This document shows, piece by piece, positions 12,435 to 24,189 of a stretch of 64,000 nucleotides of DNA. Under the pieces are notes generated by a model, which searched no databases, was not told where the DNA came from, and saw only the letters and a list, made by a program, of their open reading frames with translations. The stretch is from Artocarpus heterophyllus. Lineage: Eukaryota; Streptophyta; Magnoliopsida; Rosales; Moraceae. The stretch spans positions 19,676,239 to 19,740,238 of the forward strand of contig CM046330.1 of NCBI GenBank assembly GCA_025403435.1, in the 5' to 3' direction. The first letter of the stretch is position 1. Every line of letters starts with the position of its first letter. The translations under genes were made by a program, and so were the position numbers.

Positions 12435-12449
12435 GGGCCAAAGGGAGAA
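12435..12449 (+). other. Polypurine tract of interrupted copia element
   Basis: GGGCCAAAGGGAGAA sits directly before an LTR-like start, in the layout of a copia polypurine tract. It is in the same orientation as the RNase H fragment at 9785-10130. Confidence 0.55.
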
Positions 12450-13018
12450 TATTGAAAACGTTTTACCTTTCATTTATTTATTTTTTATTAAAATGAATAA
12501 ATATTTTCAAATATCTTGTGGCCTATGTTAAATTTAAAATTAAAACCCACTTTAGTATTTTTTTTTTCCCAAAAATGTAAGGACATATCCTTTGGAGTAA
12601 TAACTACCCATTTTCAGTTATTTATGAGTCTTCTTTGATAGGAAAAGACATTAGAAAAATATATCATTAAAATTTCTAAGGGATAAGGGTCTCTAGTCTT
12701 CAAGAGAGAATCTATATGTTACTATCATTATATGGACATAAGATCTTGTAGAGACTAGTCAACGAATTCCTAATTTTATTGTCTTCTTAATATGTTCTCA
12801 TATTTATGAATCTGATTGCTATGGCTGGAGCTATGATCTTGGACTTTTGCTTTTATTGTTTTGTGATTTTGAAAATATCCAACTATCATTTGCTTACATA
12901 TTTTTATTATGAATATGTTTTCATAAGATTTGCAATGATGATTTTGTGGGTATGACATGAACTCTCTTGTTTATTGTGAACCTATTAAGATTAAGTAACT
13001 GGATAGGGCCCTCCAACA
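12450..13018 (+). repeat. 3' LTR of interrupted copia element
   Basis: The segment runs from TATTGAAAACGTTTTACC (probably mutated from TG) to ATAGGGCCCTCCAACA. Its position after a polypurine tract and its CCAACA end fit a ~570 bp copia LTR. No partner LTR is in the window, so the end points rest on the terminal motifs. Confidence 0.5.
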
Positions 13019-13106
13019 ATAGTTCTACTAACATGATATTAACTTAATGAAAGATGATCCAAGCCAAAAATTCTTTTCATATACTATGTTATGCATTAAC
13101 CTTTTA

Positions 13107-13739
13107 GGGGTTTGTTTGGTACGTAGATTTAAAGAGTTTGGTTTAAAACTATATGGTTTAAACTATGGGTTTTAAATAATACAGTTTAAACAGTAGTTTT
13201 GAATCGGTGCTCAGAATACAAAAGTTTAAAATAAGAATAATGATTTAAAATGAAAATTGGTGTTTAGAAAACTATGGTTTATAAAGGAAAACGTGAATAA
13301 GAATAGTTAAACTGCAAAAAATGGTTTAAAACCATCTAAACTTAAGGGAGTACAAAGTTTAAATTTTGGGTGTTTAGGCCAGTTTAAAACCATCTTCATG
13401 ATTTTAAACCGCATTAATTATTGTTCTACCAAACGCCAGTCTGAACCATCTCCATGGTTTAGAAACTATGAAACTAACAACACATAAGTATTTAATTCAA
13501 ATGCCTTTGGATTTGAAAAACAAATTACCACAAATTCCCCTTAAGCATTTTTCTTAAGCATTTATATTCATGTTAAGTTTATGAAGACTATGTAACGTCT
13601 CTCAAGTTGTTACAAATTTATAGACATGGAATCCTTTATTTCATAAGGAATACCAATGAAATTTTTGTAAAGTACTAATTCAACAATCCAGGTAATGAAT
13701 ACTTGATCCTATTCAATACACGATGTCAAACAAACCCCC
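13107..13739. mobile_element. Small TIR element (MITE-like)
   Basis: GGGGTTTGTTTGG at 13107 is inverted at 13727-13739 (CAAACAAACCCCC). The interior is AT-rich with many GTTTAAAC/GGTTTTAAA blocks in both orientations and no coding sequence. A TTA precedes the left end, but no matching target duplication is clear on the right. Size and termini suggest a PIF/Harbinger- or hAT-type non-autonomous element. Confidence 0.45.
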
Positions 13740-13930
13740 AAATCCTCACTTTTAATTAGATGATAAATTGGTTATTTATTAGAGTATTAATAGAACTCAT
13801 GGACAAAGATGTAATTAGAGATGTTAAATGTAATATATGCCTAGTTTGATAATGAATATTTGTAATGAAGAGTCACATCATATGATAATCAGATATATTG
13901 ATGGACAATTTTTTAAAAATATAGAAATAG

Positions 13931-14405
13931 ATGACCTTTTTGAAGGCCTTTTGAAAATAAATGACTATATTTTTTTCTAAATTAGGGAAATGACCACTCC
14001 TTATTAATTTTGAAGTGAAAATGAAGAAAATAACTTTCATTAATTATTAATCAACTATAGTACATTAGTGATAAACCAAGTATATCAATGATAAACCCAA
14101 GTACATCAATGATAAACTGTAATATAATAGTGATATAATGTAGTAAATCAGGGCTAAACCCAAGTACATTAATGATAAAAATCCTAGTATATCAGTGATA
14201 AACCTTAACACATCACTGATAAATCCATAAATCACAAACCCTAACTCTGTTAGTTCGGCCATTTAGACCACCGACGAAGGTTATCTTGATTTAGAATAAT
14301 GAAGGTTATTTTTGGTCATGTGATTTTATAATTAATAAGGAGTGGCCATTTGCCTAATTTAAAAAAAAATGGTCATTTATTTTAAAAAGGCCATTAAAAA
14401 GGCCA
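13931..14405. mobile_element. MITE with ~80 bp terminal inverted repeats
   Basis: The left end (ATGACCTTTTTGAAGGCC...) and the reverse complement of the right end (GGCCTTTTTAATGGCC...) align for about 80 bp, including AAATAAATGAC, AAATTAGG and CCACTCCTTATTAATT blocks. Long TIRs on a ~475 bp non-coding element suggest a Mutator-like MITE. The middle (14057-14225) is a degenerate ~20 bp tandem repeat. Target duplication was not resolved. Confidence 0.65.
14057..14225. repeat. Degenerate ~20 bp tandem repeat
   Basis: Variants of AGTACATCAATGATAAACCC recur about eight times between the inverted repeats of the MITE. The spacing is irregular, and a few copies have TATATC or ACATCACTG variants. On the minus strand it translates as a repetitive hydrophobic peptide, which I do not regard as a gene. 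Confidence 0.7.
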
Positions 14406-14805
14406 CCCAGCCTAATTTCCCAAGTTTCTTTATAGAATTTGCTTATTATAAACATGTTTGCATAATCTTAAAATGCAATTATGGTTTTTGATAGTGGCAC
14501 AAACCAACGTTAATAATAATATCTAATTGATTAAGAGATTGATCAAATTAAATATTAATTATTAAAGTTTAAATTATGTAAAACTATAGGTCCTCTTTTT
14601 AGCTACATAATTCTTCTAAAATGAATTATTAGGACTTTCACAAACTTTTTTAGTCTACTAGATTGTATAAAAAGTCGCCCAAACATATAAGTTGTACCAT
14701 GAGCGGAGCCAACTGATGGTGCCTTAGATACTAAGTGGTATGTTTCCACACAATTTTAATATATTTGTTATGTATGTCTTATGTGACTATGAATATTAGT
14801 TGCAA
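14406..14805. other. Non-coding AT-rich spacer
   Basis: No gene, RNA or clear repeat was recognised here. Confidence 0.5.
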
Positions 14806-15189
14806 GGGCAGAGTTAGGAATTTTTTTTTTTTTTGGACATGAATTGAACAAAAATCTTTAGAAGTTTTGAAGTCAAAATATTATAAATTTATATTGAAAT
14901 ATAGTAGAATTTGAATGTATTTGAGATTTTAAGTTTGAAACATGTATATTCAAAAATCAAAATTTAGGGTATAATTTAAATATTTAATAAAATTTATATA
15001 AATATCATAATAAAAAAAAATTTGAGGGGACAAATAAGGGGATAAATTTGTCAAGAATTAAATTTTGAGGCAAATTCTTCAAAGATGCTTGGGCTTTAGG
15101 GAGGGGGAAGGAGGGCATAGGGCAAATTCTTTAAAGGGCCCAACAGGGGGAGGGGGGTAGTTGCCTCCAGGGCCTCAATATCTCTGCCC
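14806..15189. mobile_element. Small element with GGGCAGAG inverted ends
   Basis: GGGCAGAGTTAGGAATT followed by a T run at 14806 is inverted as ATCTCTGCCC at 15180-15189. The right half is purine-rich (GGGGAGGGGGG). The pattern resembles a common class of plant non-autonomous elements whose ends read GGGGCGGAGCCAGG. It has no coding sequence. Flanks show only partial similarity. Confidence 0.45.
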
Positions 15190-15339
15190 ATAGTCAGTTG
15201 TATATAAAATATTTATTTTAAATGTTAAGATTGATATTGTATACTGATAATTTGTTTTAATTGTTAAAAAAATAATTATGATAAGTACAAAATAATATTT
15301 ATTTCAATTATTAAAAATAATTATAGGTCAACTTTTTCT

Positions 15340-16330
15340 AAAATAATATTTTAACTATCTAAATAACATACTGTGATTTGAAAAACACACTTGGTTTTTA
15401 AAAAGGCAATCACACTGGGTTATATTTTTAATGACATTGTTGATGTGGCATATATTTAAATGTAATAAATAATAAAATTTTAATTAAAATATATTAAATT
15501 TCTTAAAATTTAAAAAGAATAAAAAATTTTCATTTTATTTTATTTTTGTTTTGATTTTTTTACTCTTCCTTCACCATTTCTTACTCTTCTTTCACTCATT
15601 TCACTTTCTATAATAAACAACTCAACAACACCATAGAAATAACTCCAAAAGGCCTCGATACGCCCTTATCGTACCCTTCACCTTCTCCACGCCGTCACCC
15701 ATCATGCCTCCCCTACCTCGCCCACGTTGTCGTCCAACCCAACCCACCCATCACCAATGCCACCCTATCGCCCATATTGTGACCCTCCCCCATGTTGACC
15801 ACCCCTATCATCCCCCCCACCATAATAAGCCCACCTTCCCTGTTGCCCACAATGTTGCACCCAAATCTTACCTTACCCATGGCATCTTTAATGCACCTTG
15901 CCTGTAGCCAACCCTACTCTCGTCATCTAGATTGCGCCCCCCGCCCCATCACCCATGCCCAGCATTCGCCCACCCCCTTATCGCCCTTGTTGCTCCACAC
16001 CACTTGCCGTGTCGACCAGATTAAGTGAGAGAAGGAGAGAGAGAGAGAGACAAAGATAAAAAGAGCAGAGGGAGGGTGAGAGAGATTGAGAGATGAGTGA
16101 GAAAAAAAGGGGAGAGAGAGAGAGGAAAAGGATAGGTAAAATAAAATATATATATTTAATAAATTAATATTTAATTAATTTTATATATTTTAATTAAAAT
16201 TTTAATTATATTTTTTAAACATTTACTATATGCCATGTCAGCAATTTCATTCAAAATATAGATGAAATTAGATAGAATGAGCAAAATGATGGGCTTTCTA
16301 TAGTTGGAGTTGTTTTAATCGATCTTTAAT
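15340..16330. mobile_element. TIR element with a GC-rich core
   Basis: Outer arms are inverted copies: GATGTGGCATATATTTAAAT plus ATAAAATTTTAATTAAAATA on the left (about 15430-15500) mirror TTTTAATTAAAATTTTAATT and ATATGCCATGTCAGC on the right (about 16180-16245). Looser matching extends outward by about 100 bp. The core (15650-16030) is C-rich with CCCACC and CACGCCGTC-type blocks, followed by a GA-rich tract. Two short overlapping frames in the core are proline/histidine-rich and resemble nothing I know. A Mutator-like element that picked up a foreign fragment is a reasonable reading but not proven. Confidence 0.5.
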
Positions 16331-16880
16331 GAAAACTTAGGGGGGGAAAAAGGAATTAGGGTATATAAGTCAAGGGGATTTATAAAAATAATCCATTTTT
16401 TTGACCAAATATGACATATCCCTTTGTGTTATCAAAAATAGTTTTAAAAATAAACCTCTTGCCCTTAGTTTAATCAGTCAAAATTTTAAAATGCCATTTA
16501 TAATAATTTGTACTATGAATGATTTTATTTATCAATAAACTAAAGTCTAATAAAAAAAATTTTAAACGAAAATTGAAGCGCACCAAAATTTTGTTTTTAA
16601 AACAATTTTATGGTTAGAAACCAAAAGATATGATCAACTTAGAAGTTAAAACAACATTGATGATCAAAGGTAAGCATAATGTAAAAGTAACTACAATAGA
16701 ATTGTAATTACACGATGCCTATTTGATGACGAATTTCTTAAAACTTCCATGTTAAGAGGGTAAAAAGTATGGCACAAACAAAAAACACAAAAACCACTAT
16801 GGAATCTAGAAATTTGACAACAGTTTTAAAAATTTTAGTTGTATGACAACATATTAAAACGATTATCATCCTTTTTTATA
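16331..16880. other. Non-coding spacer
   Basis: AT-rich sequence with no recognisable gene. It includes a short GGGGGGAAAAAGG tract at about 16342. Confidence 0.5.
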
Positions 16881-16949
16881 TTTGTTATTTGAACAACATT
16901 CCACTATGTTGTTTTTTCTTTTTAGAAACCCTCGTCGAATCGAAGAAGA

Positions 16950-17484
16950 TTACACAATAGTTTTTAAAATAAACTGTCATGTAAATGTTGTAGTTTTTTC
17001 TTTTTTTCAAAAAGTATATTACATATTCTTTTTTAAAGATCATCATGGAAGATCTTCTTCAAACCTTACCACCAGTATTCGAGACAGAACCAAAACACAT
17101 AACAGAGCCTCCAAAAATAGCACAAACTTCCAAAAGTTGACACTCTATCGCCATTCCACGTCTTTATCCTACTCCACTCTGCTAAAAATTTCACGATGGT
17201 TAAAAAATCGTCGTGTAATCATCCATCGTGGTACAAAAGATAGCTTTCACGATGGCTTTTCAACATTGTAAAACTTGCTTTTTGTAAGGATTGGGGGCCT
17301 TATATATGCATCTTGAATGATGGTTTTTTTTATATATTATCGTGTAATATGGAACCTTACACGACAGTTTTTGTTAAAAACCATCGTGTAAGATTGGTGT
17401 TCTAGTAGCTTACATGACGGTTCATGACAGGAACAGTCGTGTGCCATAAACTGTCGCATAAGGTTTTTTTTCCACGATGGTTTT
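16950..17484. repeat. CACTA subterminal repeats (left cluster)
   Basis: Repeated blocks such as CACGATGGCTTTT, ACACGACAGTTTTTG, AAACCATCGTGTAAG and CATGACGGTT occur in both orientations, spaced some 15-60 bp apart. In En/Spm-type elements such repeats bind the TNPA-type protein. They are interrupted at 17484 by the solo LTR. Confidence 0.7.
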
Positions 17485-19474
17485 TGTTGGAAAAATAGCA
17501 TGCAGTGAAATTTTAAAAATTTTATATCAGAGTATTTTTCAAAACACAAGTTTGACATGCTATATGCATAAATTAACTGGATCTTACTAACCTCTGTGTG
17601 CCGAAAAGCTCCCGCAATCTGTGAAGAGAAGTAGCGTTCTAGAAGGACCTCAACCAACTGGCCTTCTTTGCTATTCTCTATCCACGATTGGAGTGAGTGT
17701 GGCTCACACTTATAGCTCTTCCTCCAGGTGACTCTCCTTCCAACCAATTGAAAGAACCCAAAACTAGTGTCATGATTTGTGAACAAGAGCTCTCAGGGAT
17801 TTTTTACATTCTCACCATTAGAGTGTCACTCTTAATCTCTCAATTGATCTACATAACTTATGAGACTCACTCCCTATTTATAGAGGTTGGGTCTAGGGTC
17901 AGATCAAATTCGAATCAATATCTGATGAAATCCATGTGAAAATGCGTGATTTTTTTTCACGCATAGGCAGGCCAATCTGTCTAATAGGCAGGCCGATCTT
18001 ACCCGATCGGCAGGCCGAACTTGAGGATTGGCATGCCGAACTATCGATAAAAAATCTCAGTGAATCTTTTATTTTTCACCCGAGATTCTATAGGATAAAG
18101 TCTCAATTTTAATTCAAATAACCCAATAGATAAGTTTTCTAATTAAAACAACTGTATCTAGATAATCTCTAGAAAAATAAATAAATTCCTAATAATTCTA
18201 TAAGTTTATCTTGATTTAATTTATTCAAAATTAAATCAACTGATAAACGGACAAGAATTATCCAATCTCAATAATTCAACAAGTTTATCTTGAATTAATT
18301 TTGTCACAAAATTAATTCAACCGATAAATAGACATGAATTATTTGATTCTTCTAAATTTCAACCAATCTAATAAATCTGACACAAGTCACCAATTATTGG
18401 AAAAGTACGCTGTATCGTTACACGATTTTGTGAGCTAGCAAAGGGGACCAAATGGACCTATATAGTTCAAGCTCCCGATAATTATGAAACCCAATATCTC
18501 AGATACACATTTCATAATTATCAACTCCAACGCTACTCCACTAAAAGCTTGGAGCTGTACTCTCGAACTGTATAGAATTACGAAGCCCGTATAGCTAAGT
18601 CTCTATGACACATCATAGTGTATCATACCCCTATAGGATTATCCATAATTGGCTTAAGGACAAGTGTTGTCTTACCTTTCCGATTATTTTTATCTTACGT
18701 TTCATTATCTCATCATCAAAAAACTTACCATTCAAAGATAGTATACTATTCAATTACACCTATGTAATTAAATGGTTGAGCGCTCCATCTTCCAATTACA
18801 GGATAACGCATATAAGAGGATATCACTACTCCTAAAGAGGAGTCATGGATTCTATATCTATGAATAACAGGTCTACGCTATCAAGAGTCATGCCTCCAAC
18901 GTACCAGTATGCATACCACTATTAAAATATGGGTGTCACCCTTCGGTATACCAAAAGACACAAGTCAAGACAACAGGCCCACTATTCATCTCAGGATTAA
19001 GATACAATACAAATGATTGTCTAAAGTGAATCGATTTGCTGAGACAGAATTATTAATCCAAATCAATTCACTTTATGTCCCGATCCAACACATCGTCACC
19101 TATGACAATGTGCTAATGTTTCTATTCATGGAGTCCACCTCTGATGGTCAAGACAAACCATCTCCCAATAGGGATATAGACAATATAACAATCTTTACAT
19201 GAATAAAGTGCCCAACTTTATTCCCTCGATTGCGGATCTTATGATTTAGACCATCACGTTAAGAATCGTGTCTTTCGTATAATCTGTCCATCATATGCCT
19301 AATTTTTAAAGGTTTAGACCGATAGTCTCAGACTTTTGTTTGCTTAACATTCAACAAATATGAATGTAAAGAAGACAAGATTTGGTATATTAATAATAAA
19401 TAAATTCTTTATTGATAAAAATGTCTCTAAAAAACATATTACATTTTTATTCCTTAGGGCATACATGTCTAACA
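17485..19474 (-). repeat. Solo LTR, copia family A, perfect target duplication
   Basis: This 1990 bp LTR runs from TGTTGGAAAAATAGCATGC to GGCATACATGTCTAACA on the plus strand and is flanked on both sides by GTTTT (17480-17484 and 19475-19479). There is no internal region. Orientation is minus: TATA-like CTATAAATAGGGAG lies near 17872-17884 on that strand. Four GGCAGGCCGAT/AAC motifs lie at 17961-18042, some 90-160 bp upstream of the TATA box in transcription order, that is in U3. It splits CACTA element B. Confidence 0.95.
17874..17884 (-). promoter_or_regulatory. LTR TATA box
   Basis: CTATAAATAGG on the minus strand, conserved at the equivalent place in the other family A LTRs (5583-5592, 23155-23163). 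It is the likely core promoter of the retrotransposon. Confidence 0.6.
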
Positions 19475-19559
19475 GTTTTTGCTTAAAATTGTCATTAAAA
19501 ATTGGTCAAAAACAAAAAAAAAAAGTTGAATCTCTGAGTCCTACGAGATAGCCAGTCCA

Positions 19560-19760
19560 GTTTTCTTATCCATTAATACGAGGCCCTGGTTGTAAAATCA
19601 TAAGTGTTTATTAACAATTTCAATTAAATAAGATCTATGATTTCCACATTGAGTACAAGGACACCAAATTTTTTCCTCTTGGATATGATTTTTGACAAAT
19701 AATAAAAATTCTTCCATATAATTCGCAAAGCATTTTGTCAATCTATGTTAGTACATCTAT
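19560..19760 (-). pseudogene. TNP2 N-terminal fragment in CACTA B
   Basis: Minus-strand translation near 19690-19600 reads KIWCPCTQCGNHRSYLIEIV-like residues, the cysteine-rich N-terminal motif (CPCxxCGN) of plant TNP2 transposases. The DNA is a close inverted relative of 27450-27525 in CACTA A (about 75 bp with few differences). It is truncated on the downstream side and has stops. Upstream sequence (19760-20190) looks like the non-coding 5' region. Confidence 0.65.
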
Positions 19761-20189
19761 TTCCTATCCATTTTGCAAATCCCAAATCAAAATAATTTTA
19801 CAAATTTCATACTAATTAATCAACCATATAAATAATGCATCTAAATCCACAATAATTTTTACAAATGAATCATATCATATAGTAATCATACCCATAAATC
19901 CACAAATAATCATACCCCTCATCTTCAAATAACTAATCATATCTATAAATCCATAAATTAATCATAGTAACTGATCCACAATTTAATCATATATATCCAT
20001 AAATTTTAATATAAACTATTATAATCATAAACTCACAAATCAAAAATCTAATCAATAATATCAAAAAATAAAAATATCATGTAACTAAACACTTACAAGG
20101 GCCGACAACGGAGAGTAGCAGCATTTTTTTATGTTCAAGTATGTTTTAGAGGGACTATAATTGCATTCTATATTTGCTTGTTGAACTAG

Positions 20190-20385
20190 AGGGATGGTAT
20201 TTGACGGAACTTTACACGATGGTTTTAAAGAAAATTGTCGTATAAAGGATAGTTTATATGATGACTTCTGGCTTGTCAAAAGACCAAGCACCTTACACGA
20301 GGGTTTTGTAAATAAACTGTCGTGTAAAATCAAGGCTTACATGATGGTTTCTTGTAAAAAGCATCATGTAAGCCTAGATTAAAAA
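20190..20385. repeat. CACTA subterminal repeats (right cluster)
   Basis: Five or six blocks of the type TTACACGATGGTTTT, AAACTGTCGTGTAA and TTACATGATGGTTTC occur in about 190 bp in both orientations, matching the left cluster. The cluster ends at the junction with copia sequence near 20390. Confidence 0.7.
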
Positions 20386-20389
20386 TCGT

Positions 20390-21600
20390 TGTTGAGTTTC
20401 TCATATATATGGTATAGCCACATGGGTTCAAGGCTAATGGTCAGAAGGGTAAGGTTTGTAAGTTACTAAAGTCAATTTGTGGACTTGAAAGCAAGCTTCT
20501 TATTTTTGGAACAGAAGATCTGACAGATGATCAAGACTTACAAGTTTGAACAAAATGTGGACGAACCATGTGTTTACAGACGCATTAAGGATGGGGAGGT
20601 GGTTTTTCTATTGTTTTATGTAGATGACATTTCACTAATTGGCAATGACGTTGGGGCACTATCGTCGGTCAAATTATGGTTGACCAAGAAGTTTGACATG
20701 AAAGACTTTAGGTGAGGCTAATTATTTTCTCAATATCTAGTTCCTTGGGATAGGAAGAACAAAATAATAGCCTTGTCTTAAGCGGCGTACATAGATAAAA
20801 TTCTCAAGAGATTTGCAATGTAGGATTCCAAGAAAGGTAGGCAATCATCTAGGTCTGGAATTACTTTGTCTAATAAAGACTCACTAAAGTCTAATGAAGA
20901 AAGAGAATTCATGAAGAAGGTGCCTTATACTTCGACAGTAGGTAATCTCATGTATGTCATACTTTGCACATGATTGGATATTTGTTATACGGTGAAGATA
21001 GTAAGTCAGTTTCAATCGGATCTGAGACCAAACCATTGGGTTACAGTTGAGCATATCTTCAAGTACCTAAAAAGGACTCGAGGGTGTATACTTGTATTTG
21101 AGGATTTAACACCTCTAGGATATATTGATTAGGATTTCCAATCTTGTTCAGGATTCCAGGAGATTGACTTTGGTTTTGTGTTTACTTAGGGCTGTGGTGC
21201 CATTGTTTGGAAAAGTTTCAAGCAAGATTGTACTTTGGATTCAACAATGGGAGCCGAGTGTATGGCAGCTAGTGATACTTTAAAAGAAGTAGTGTGGCTC
21301 TACAAGTTCCTTAGGGATCTTGAGCTAGTTCCTAGAATAGATAAGACGGTATCGTTGTATTATGATACCACTCTGGTGATAGCAAATGCTAAAGAACCAA
21401 GATTTCATAAGAAGAGTAAGCATATTGATCGGAAGTATCATGTGATAAAGGACTTCGTTGAGGGTGGGCATGTTGTTGTATGCAAAATCACATCTAAGGA
21501 CAATTTAGTTAATCCATTCACAAAGGCACTATCTATGATGGTCTTCAAGAGCCATGTGGAAGCTATGGGATGCATGATATGTCATATTTACTTGCTTAGT
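20390..21600 (+). pseudogene. 5'-truncated copia pol (RT end and RNase H), family A
   Basis: The coding remnant starts inside RT (a SIYM...GFKANGQKGKVCKLLKS-like segment), passes the FYVDDISLIGND catalytic motif near 20620, and ends with RNase H (21235-21600: STMGAECMAASD, LYYDTTLVIANAKEPRFHKK, HIDRKYHVIKDF). Stops and frame changes occur near 20520, 20715, 20820, 20970 and 21130. It is the same family as element A1 at 1-6.3 kb but in opposite orientation. Gag, protease, integrase and the 5' LTR are absent, and the cut falls directly against CACTA subterminal repeats. Confidence 0.88.
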
Positions 21601-21603
21601 TTA

Positions 21604-21613
21604 AGTGGGAGAT
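21604..21613 (+). other. Polypurine tract
   Basis: AGTGGGAGAT immediately precedes the LTR start TGTTAGACATG, matching the tract of element A1. Confidence 0.8.
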
Positions 21614-23553
21614 TGTTAGACATGTATGCCCTATGGAGTAAAATGTTGTAATATATTTTTGGAGACATTTTATCAATAAAGAGTTCATTTATTATTTATA
21701 TACCAAATGTTGTCCTCTTTACATTTAGATTTCTTGAATATATGACAAGCAAACAAAAGTCTGAGACTGTCGGTCTAAACCTTTAAGAATCAAGCATGTG
21801 ATGGACAAATTATGCAAAAGGCATGATTCTAATGGTGATGGTCTAAATCATAAGATCTACAATCGAAGGAATAAAGTTAGGCACTTTATTCATACTAAGA
21901 TTGTTATGTTGTCTATATCTCTAACGGGAGATGGCTTATCTTGGTCATCAGAGTTAGACTCCATGAGTAGAAACATTGGTACATTGTCATAGGTGACGAT
22001 ATATTGGATCAGGACATAAAGTGGATTTGATTTGGATTAATAATTTCATCTATGCAAATTAATTCACTTTAGACAATTATATATGTTGTATCTTAATCAT
22101 GGAATGACTAATGGGCCCGTTAACTTGACTTATGTCTTTTGATATACCAAAAGGTGATATCCTAACTTTACAATCGTATGCATACTAGTATGTTGGAGAC
22201 ATAACTCTTGGTAACGTTGACCTATTATTCATAGATATGGAATCCATAGCTCCATTGGTGGAGTTAATGATATTCTCTTATATGCATTATCCTCTAATTG
22301 GAAGATTAGAGTGCTCAACCATTTGGATACATAGGTGTAATCGAATAGTGTATTGTATTTAGATGGTAAGTTTTCTAATGGTGAGATAATAGAACAGAAA
22401 ATAAAAATAATTGAGAAGGTAAGGTGAAATTTATCCTTAAGCTAATTATGAATATTCTATAGGGATACGATACATCATGATATGTCATGGGCACATAGCA
22501 AATTTAGAGCTTCATAATTTTATATAGTTTGAAAGTGCAACTCTAAGCTTTTAGTGGAGTAGCGTTAGAATTGATAATTATAAAGTATGCATCTGGGATA
22601 TTGTATTTTATAATTATCGGAGCTTGAATTATATGGGTCCATCAGGTTCCCTTGCTAGCTCATAATAAATTCTATAATGATACAACGTGCTTTTCTAACA
22701 AATTGGTGACTTATGTTAAATTATTAGATTGGCTAAAATTCGGTAGGATAAGATAATTCATGTTTATTTATCGGTTAAATTAATTTTGTAAATTAATTCA
22801 AGATAAACTTGTTAAATTATCTGGAATATTTTATTTTCTTTGAGATTATCTGGATATGGTTGTTTTGATTCAAATAACTTCTCGATAGGGTTATTTGAAT
22901 TAAAACTAAAGCTTTATCTGATAATCTTGAGTAGGAAATAAAATATTCTTAGGGATTAGATTATCGCAAGTTGGGTAGGCCAATCTGTTAGTTCAGGCCT
23001 ACCGATACAGTAAGTTCAGCAGGCTGATTTGGCAGTTCGGTTGCCAATCTAGCGATTATCTAATTACACATTTTTTAGGAAATTTTATTAGAAGTTGATC
23101 CAGATTCAAATTTTTGAGGCCTTATCTAAAAATAACTGACCCTAGGTCCGACCTCTATAAATAAAGAGTGAGTTTTCTTAGTTGTTTAGATCAATTGAGA
23201 AGTTAAGAGTGAGTACTCTATTGTGAGAAACTCTAAAACTCCCTAAGAGCTATTGTTCACAATCATGAACCTTGGCTCTAGGTCTTCTTAATTGGGTGGA
23301 AGGAGAGTCATTGAGGAAGAGTTGTACGATGTGTGGCCACACACACTCCGATCGTAGATAGGGAATAGCAAAGAAGTGTAATTGGTTGAGGCCCTTCTGA
23401 AACATTTTTCTCATCACTGATTGAAGGAGCTCTTCGGCATACAAAGGCTAATAAGATCATATTGATTTATGTCTATAGCATGTCAAAACTTGTGTTTTAA
23501 AAATACTCATATTTAAAATTTTTAAAATTCCACAGTGTGCTTGTTTTCCAACA
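21614..23553 (+). repeat. 3' LTR of truncated copia element, family A
   Basis: This 1940 bp LTR starts TGTTAGACATGTATGCCC and ends GTGCTTGTTTTCCAACA. It is the inverted equivalent of the LTR copies at 10463-12392 and 17485-19474. TATA-like TATAAATA lies at 23156-23163, with diverged GGCCTACCGAT/CAGGCTGAT motifs at 22973-23045 just upstream of it. The 5 bp after it are GTAAG. The matching duplication cannot be checked because the 5' part of the element is gone. Confidence 0.92.
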
Positions 23554-24189
23554 GTAAGACCCACCTAACATAATCCTAAAAGACCCATCTAATTACAGTA
23601 AGTAGTGTTACATCTTACCTCTTTACTTATATTAATCTTAATATGTCATTCAAGAGGAGTATAAAAATACAGGCAAATTTGAACTTTTAAACAGTTTCAA
23701 CTAGTGTGGATATCAAAGCATATGTAATACACTCCAAATGGCTGGCCAAATATACACAATACAATACATCTCTCAAATATAGGCTCAGCCATGTACCATA
23801 CATAATCCCTCTAGCTTGCCAAAATGCATATACAATAAGACCATAAAATGACAAGTTAGCTAGTCCATATACGTTAGCCTCGAGCATCGGGTGTGCGCCA
23901 GCCAGCCATCTAGTCCTCTGCTAGTGTTAGGACGTGCCCTCATCTGCATTACCATAAAAATGAGTGAGCATATGCCCAGTAAATAGAATTGTGCAAGCAT
24001 AAGTAGCATTTGAATGAATGAGCACAATTAATATATGTTTACTCTTTAACTTTTCACTTAATCATTCTTTCATTTTCTTTACTCTTCACTATATCTTTCA
24101 TACTCTTAACATAGTGTGAACACTGTTTAGTGTTTCCTAAAGAGGAAGTATTGCACCCCAGATGCTTAAATCATTGGAATCCTAGATGC

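Larger units (their letters stand above)
16880..20390 (-). mobile_element. Internally deleted CACTA element B
   Basis: Clusters of short inverted CACTA-type subterminal repeats (variants of ACACGATGGTTTT and AAACCATCGTGTAA) occupy about 16950-17484 and 20190-20380. Between them, after removing the solo LTR at 17485-19474, lies only a short fragment of the N-terminal TNP2 coding region on the minus strand (about 19750-19560). A possible left terminus is CACTATGTTGTTTTTTC at about 16902. The right terminus is missing because a copia fragment starts at about 20390. The small remaining coding content makes it a deletion derivative dependent on another element's transposase. Confidence 0.7.

Noticed and set aside
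13440..13470. Possible tRNA or other RNA gene in several AT-rich spacers
   Set aside because: No region examined showed the paired arms plus A and B box pattern of a tRNA or any rRNA similarity; only the primer binding site complementary to a tRNA was found.
14065..14262. Hydrophobic 65-residue frame that looks like a membrane protein
   Set aside because: It is the translation of the ~20 bp tandem repeat inside a MITE.
15704..16028. Two overlapping proline/histidine-rich frames
   Set aside because: Low-complexity C-rich core of a TIR element, frames overlap, and no domain is recognisable. Kept only as an observation on the element.
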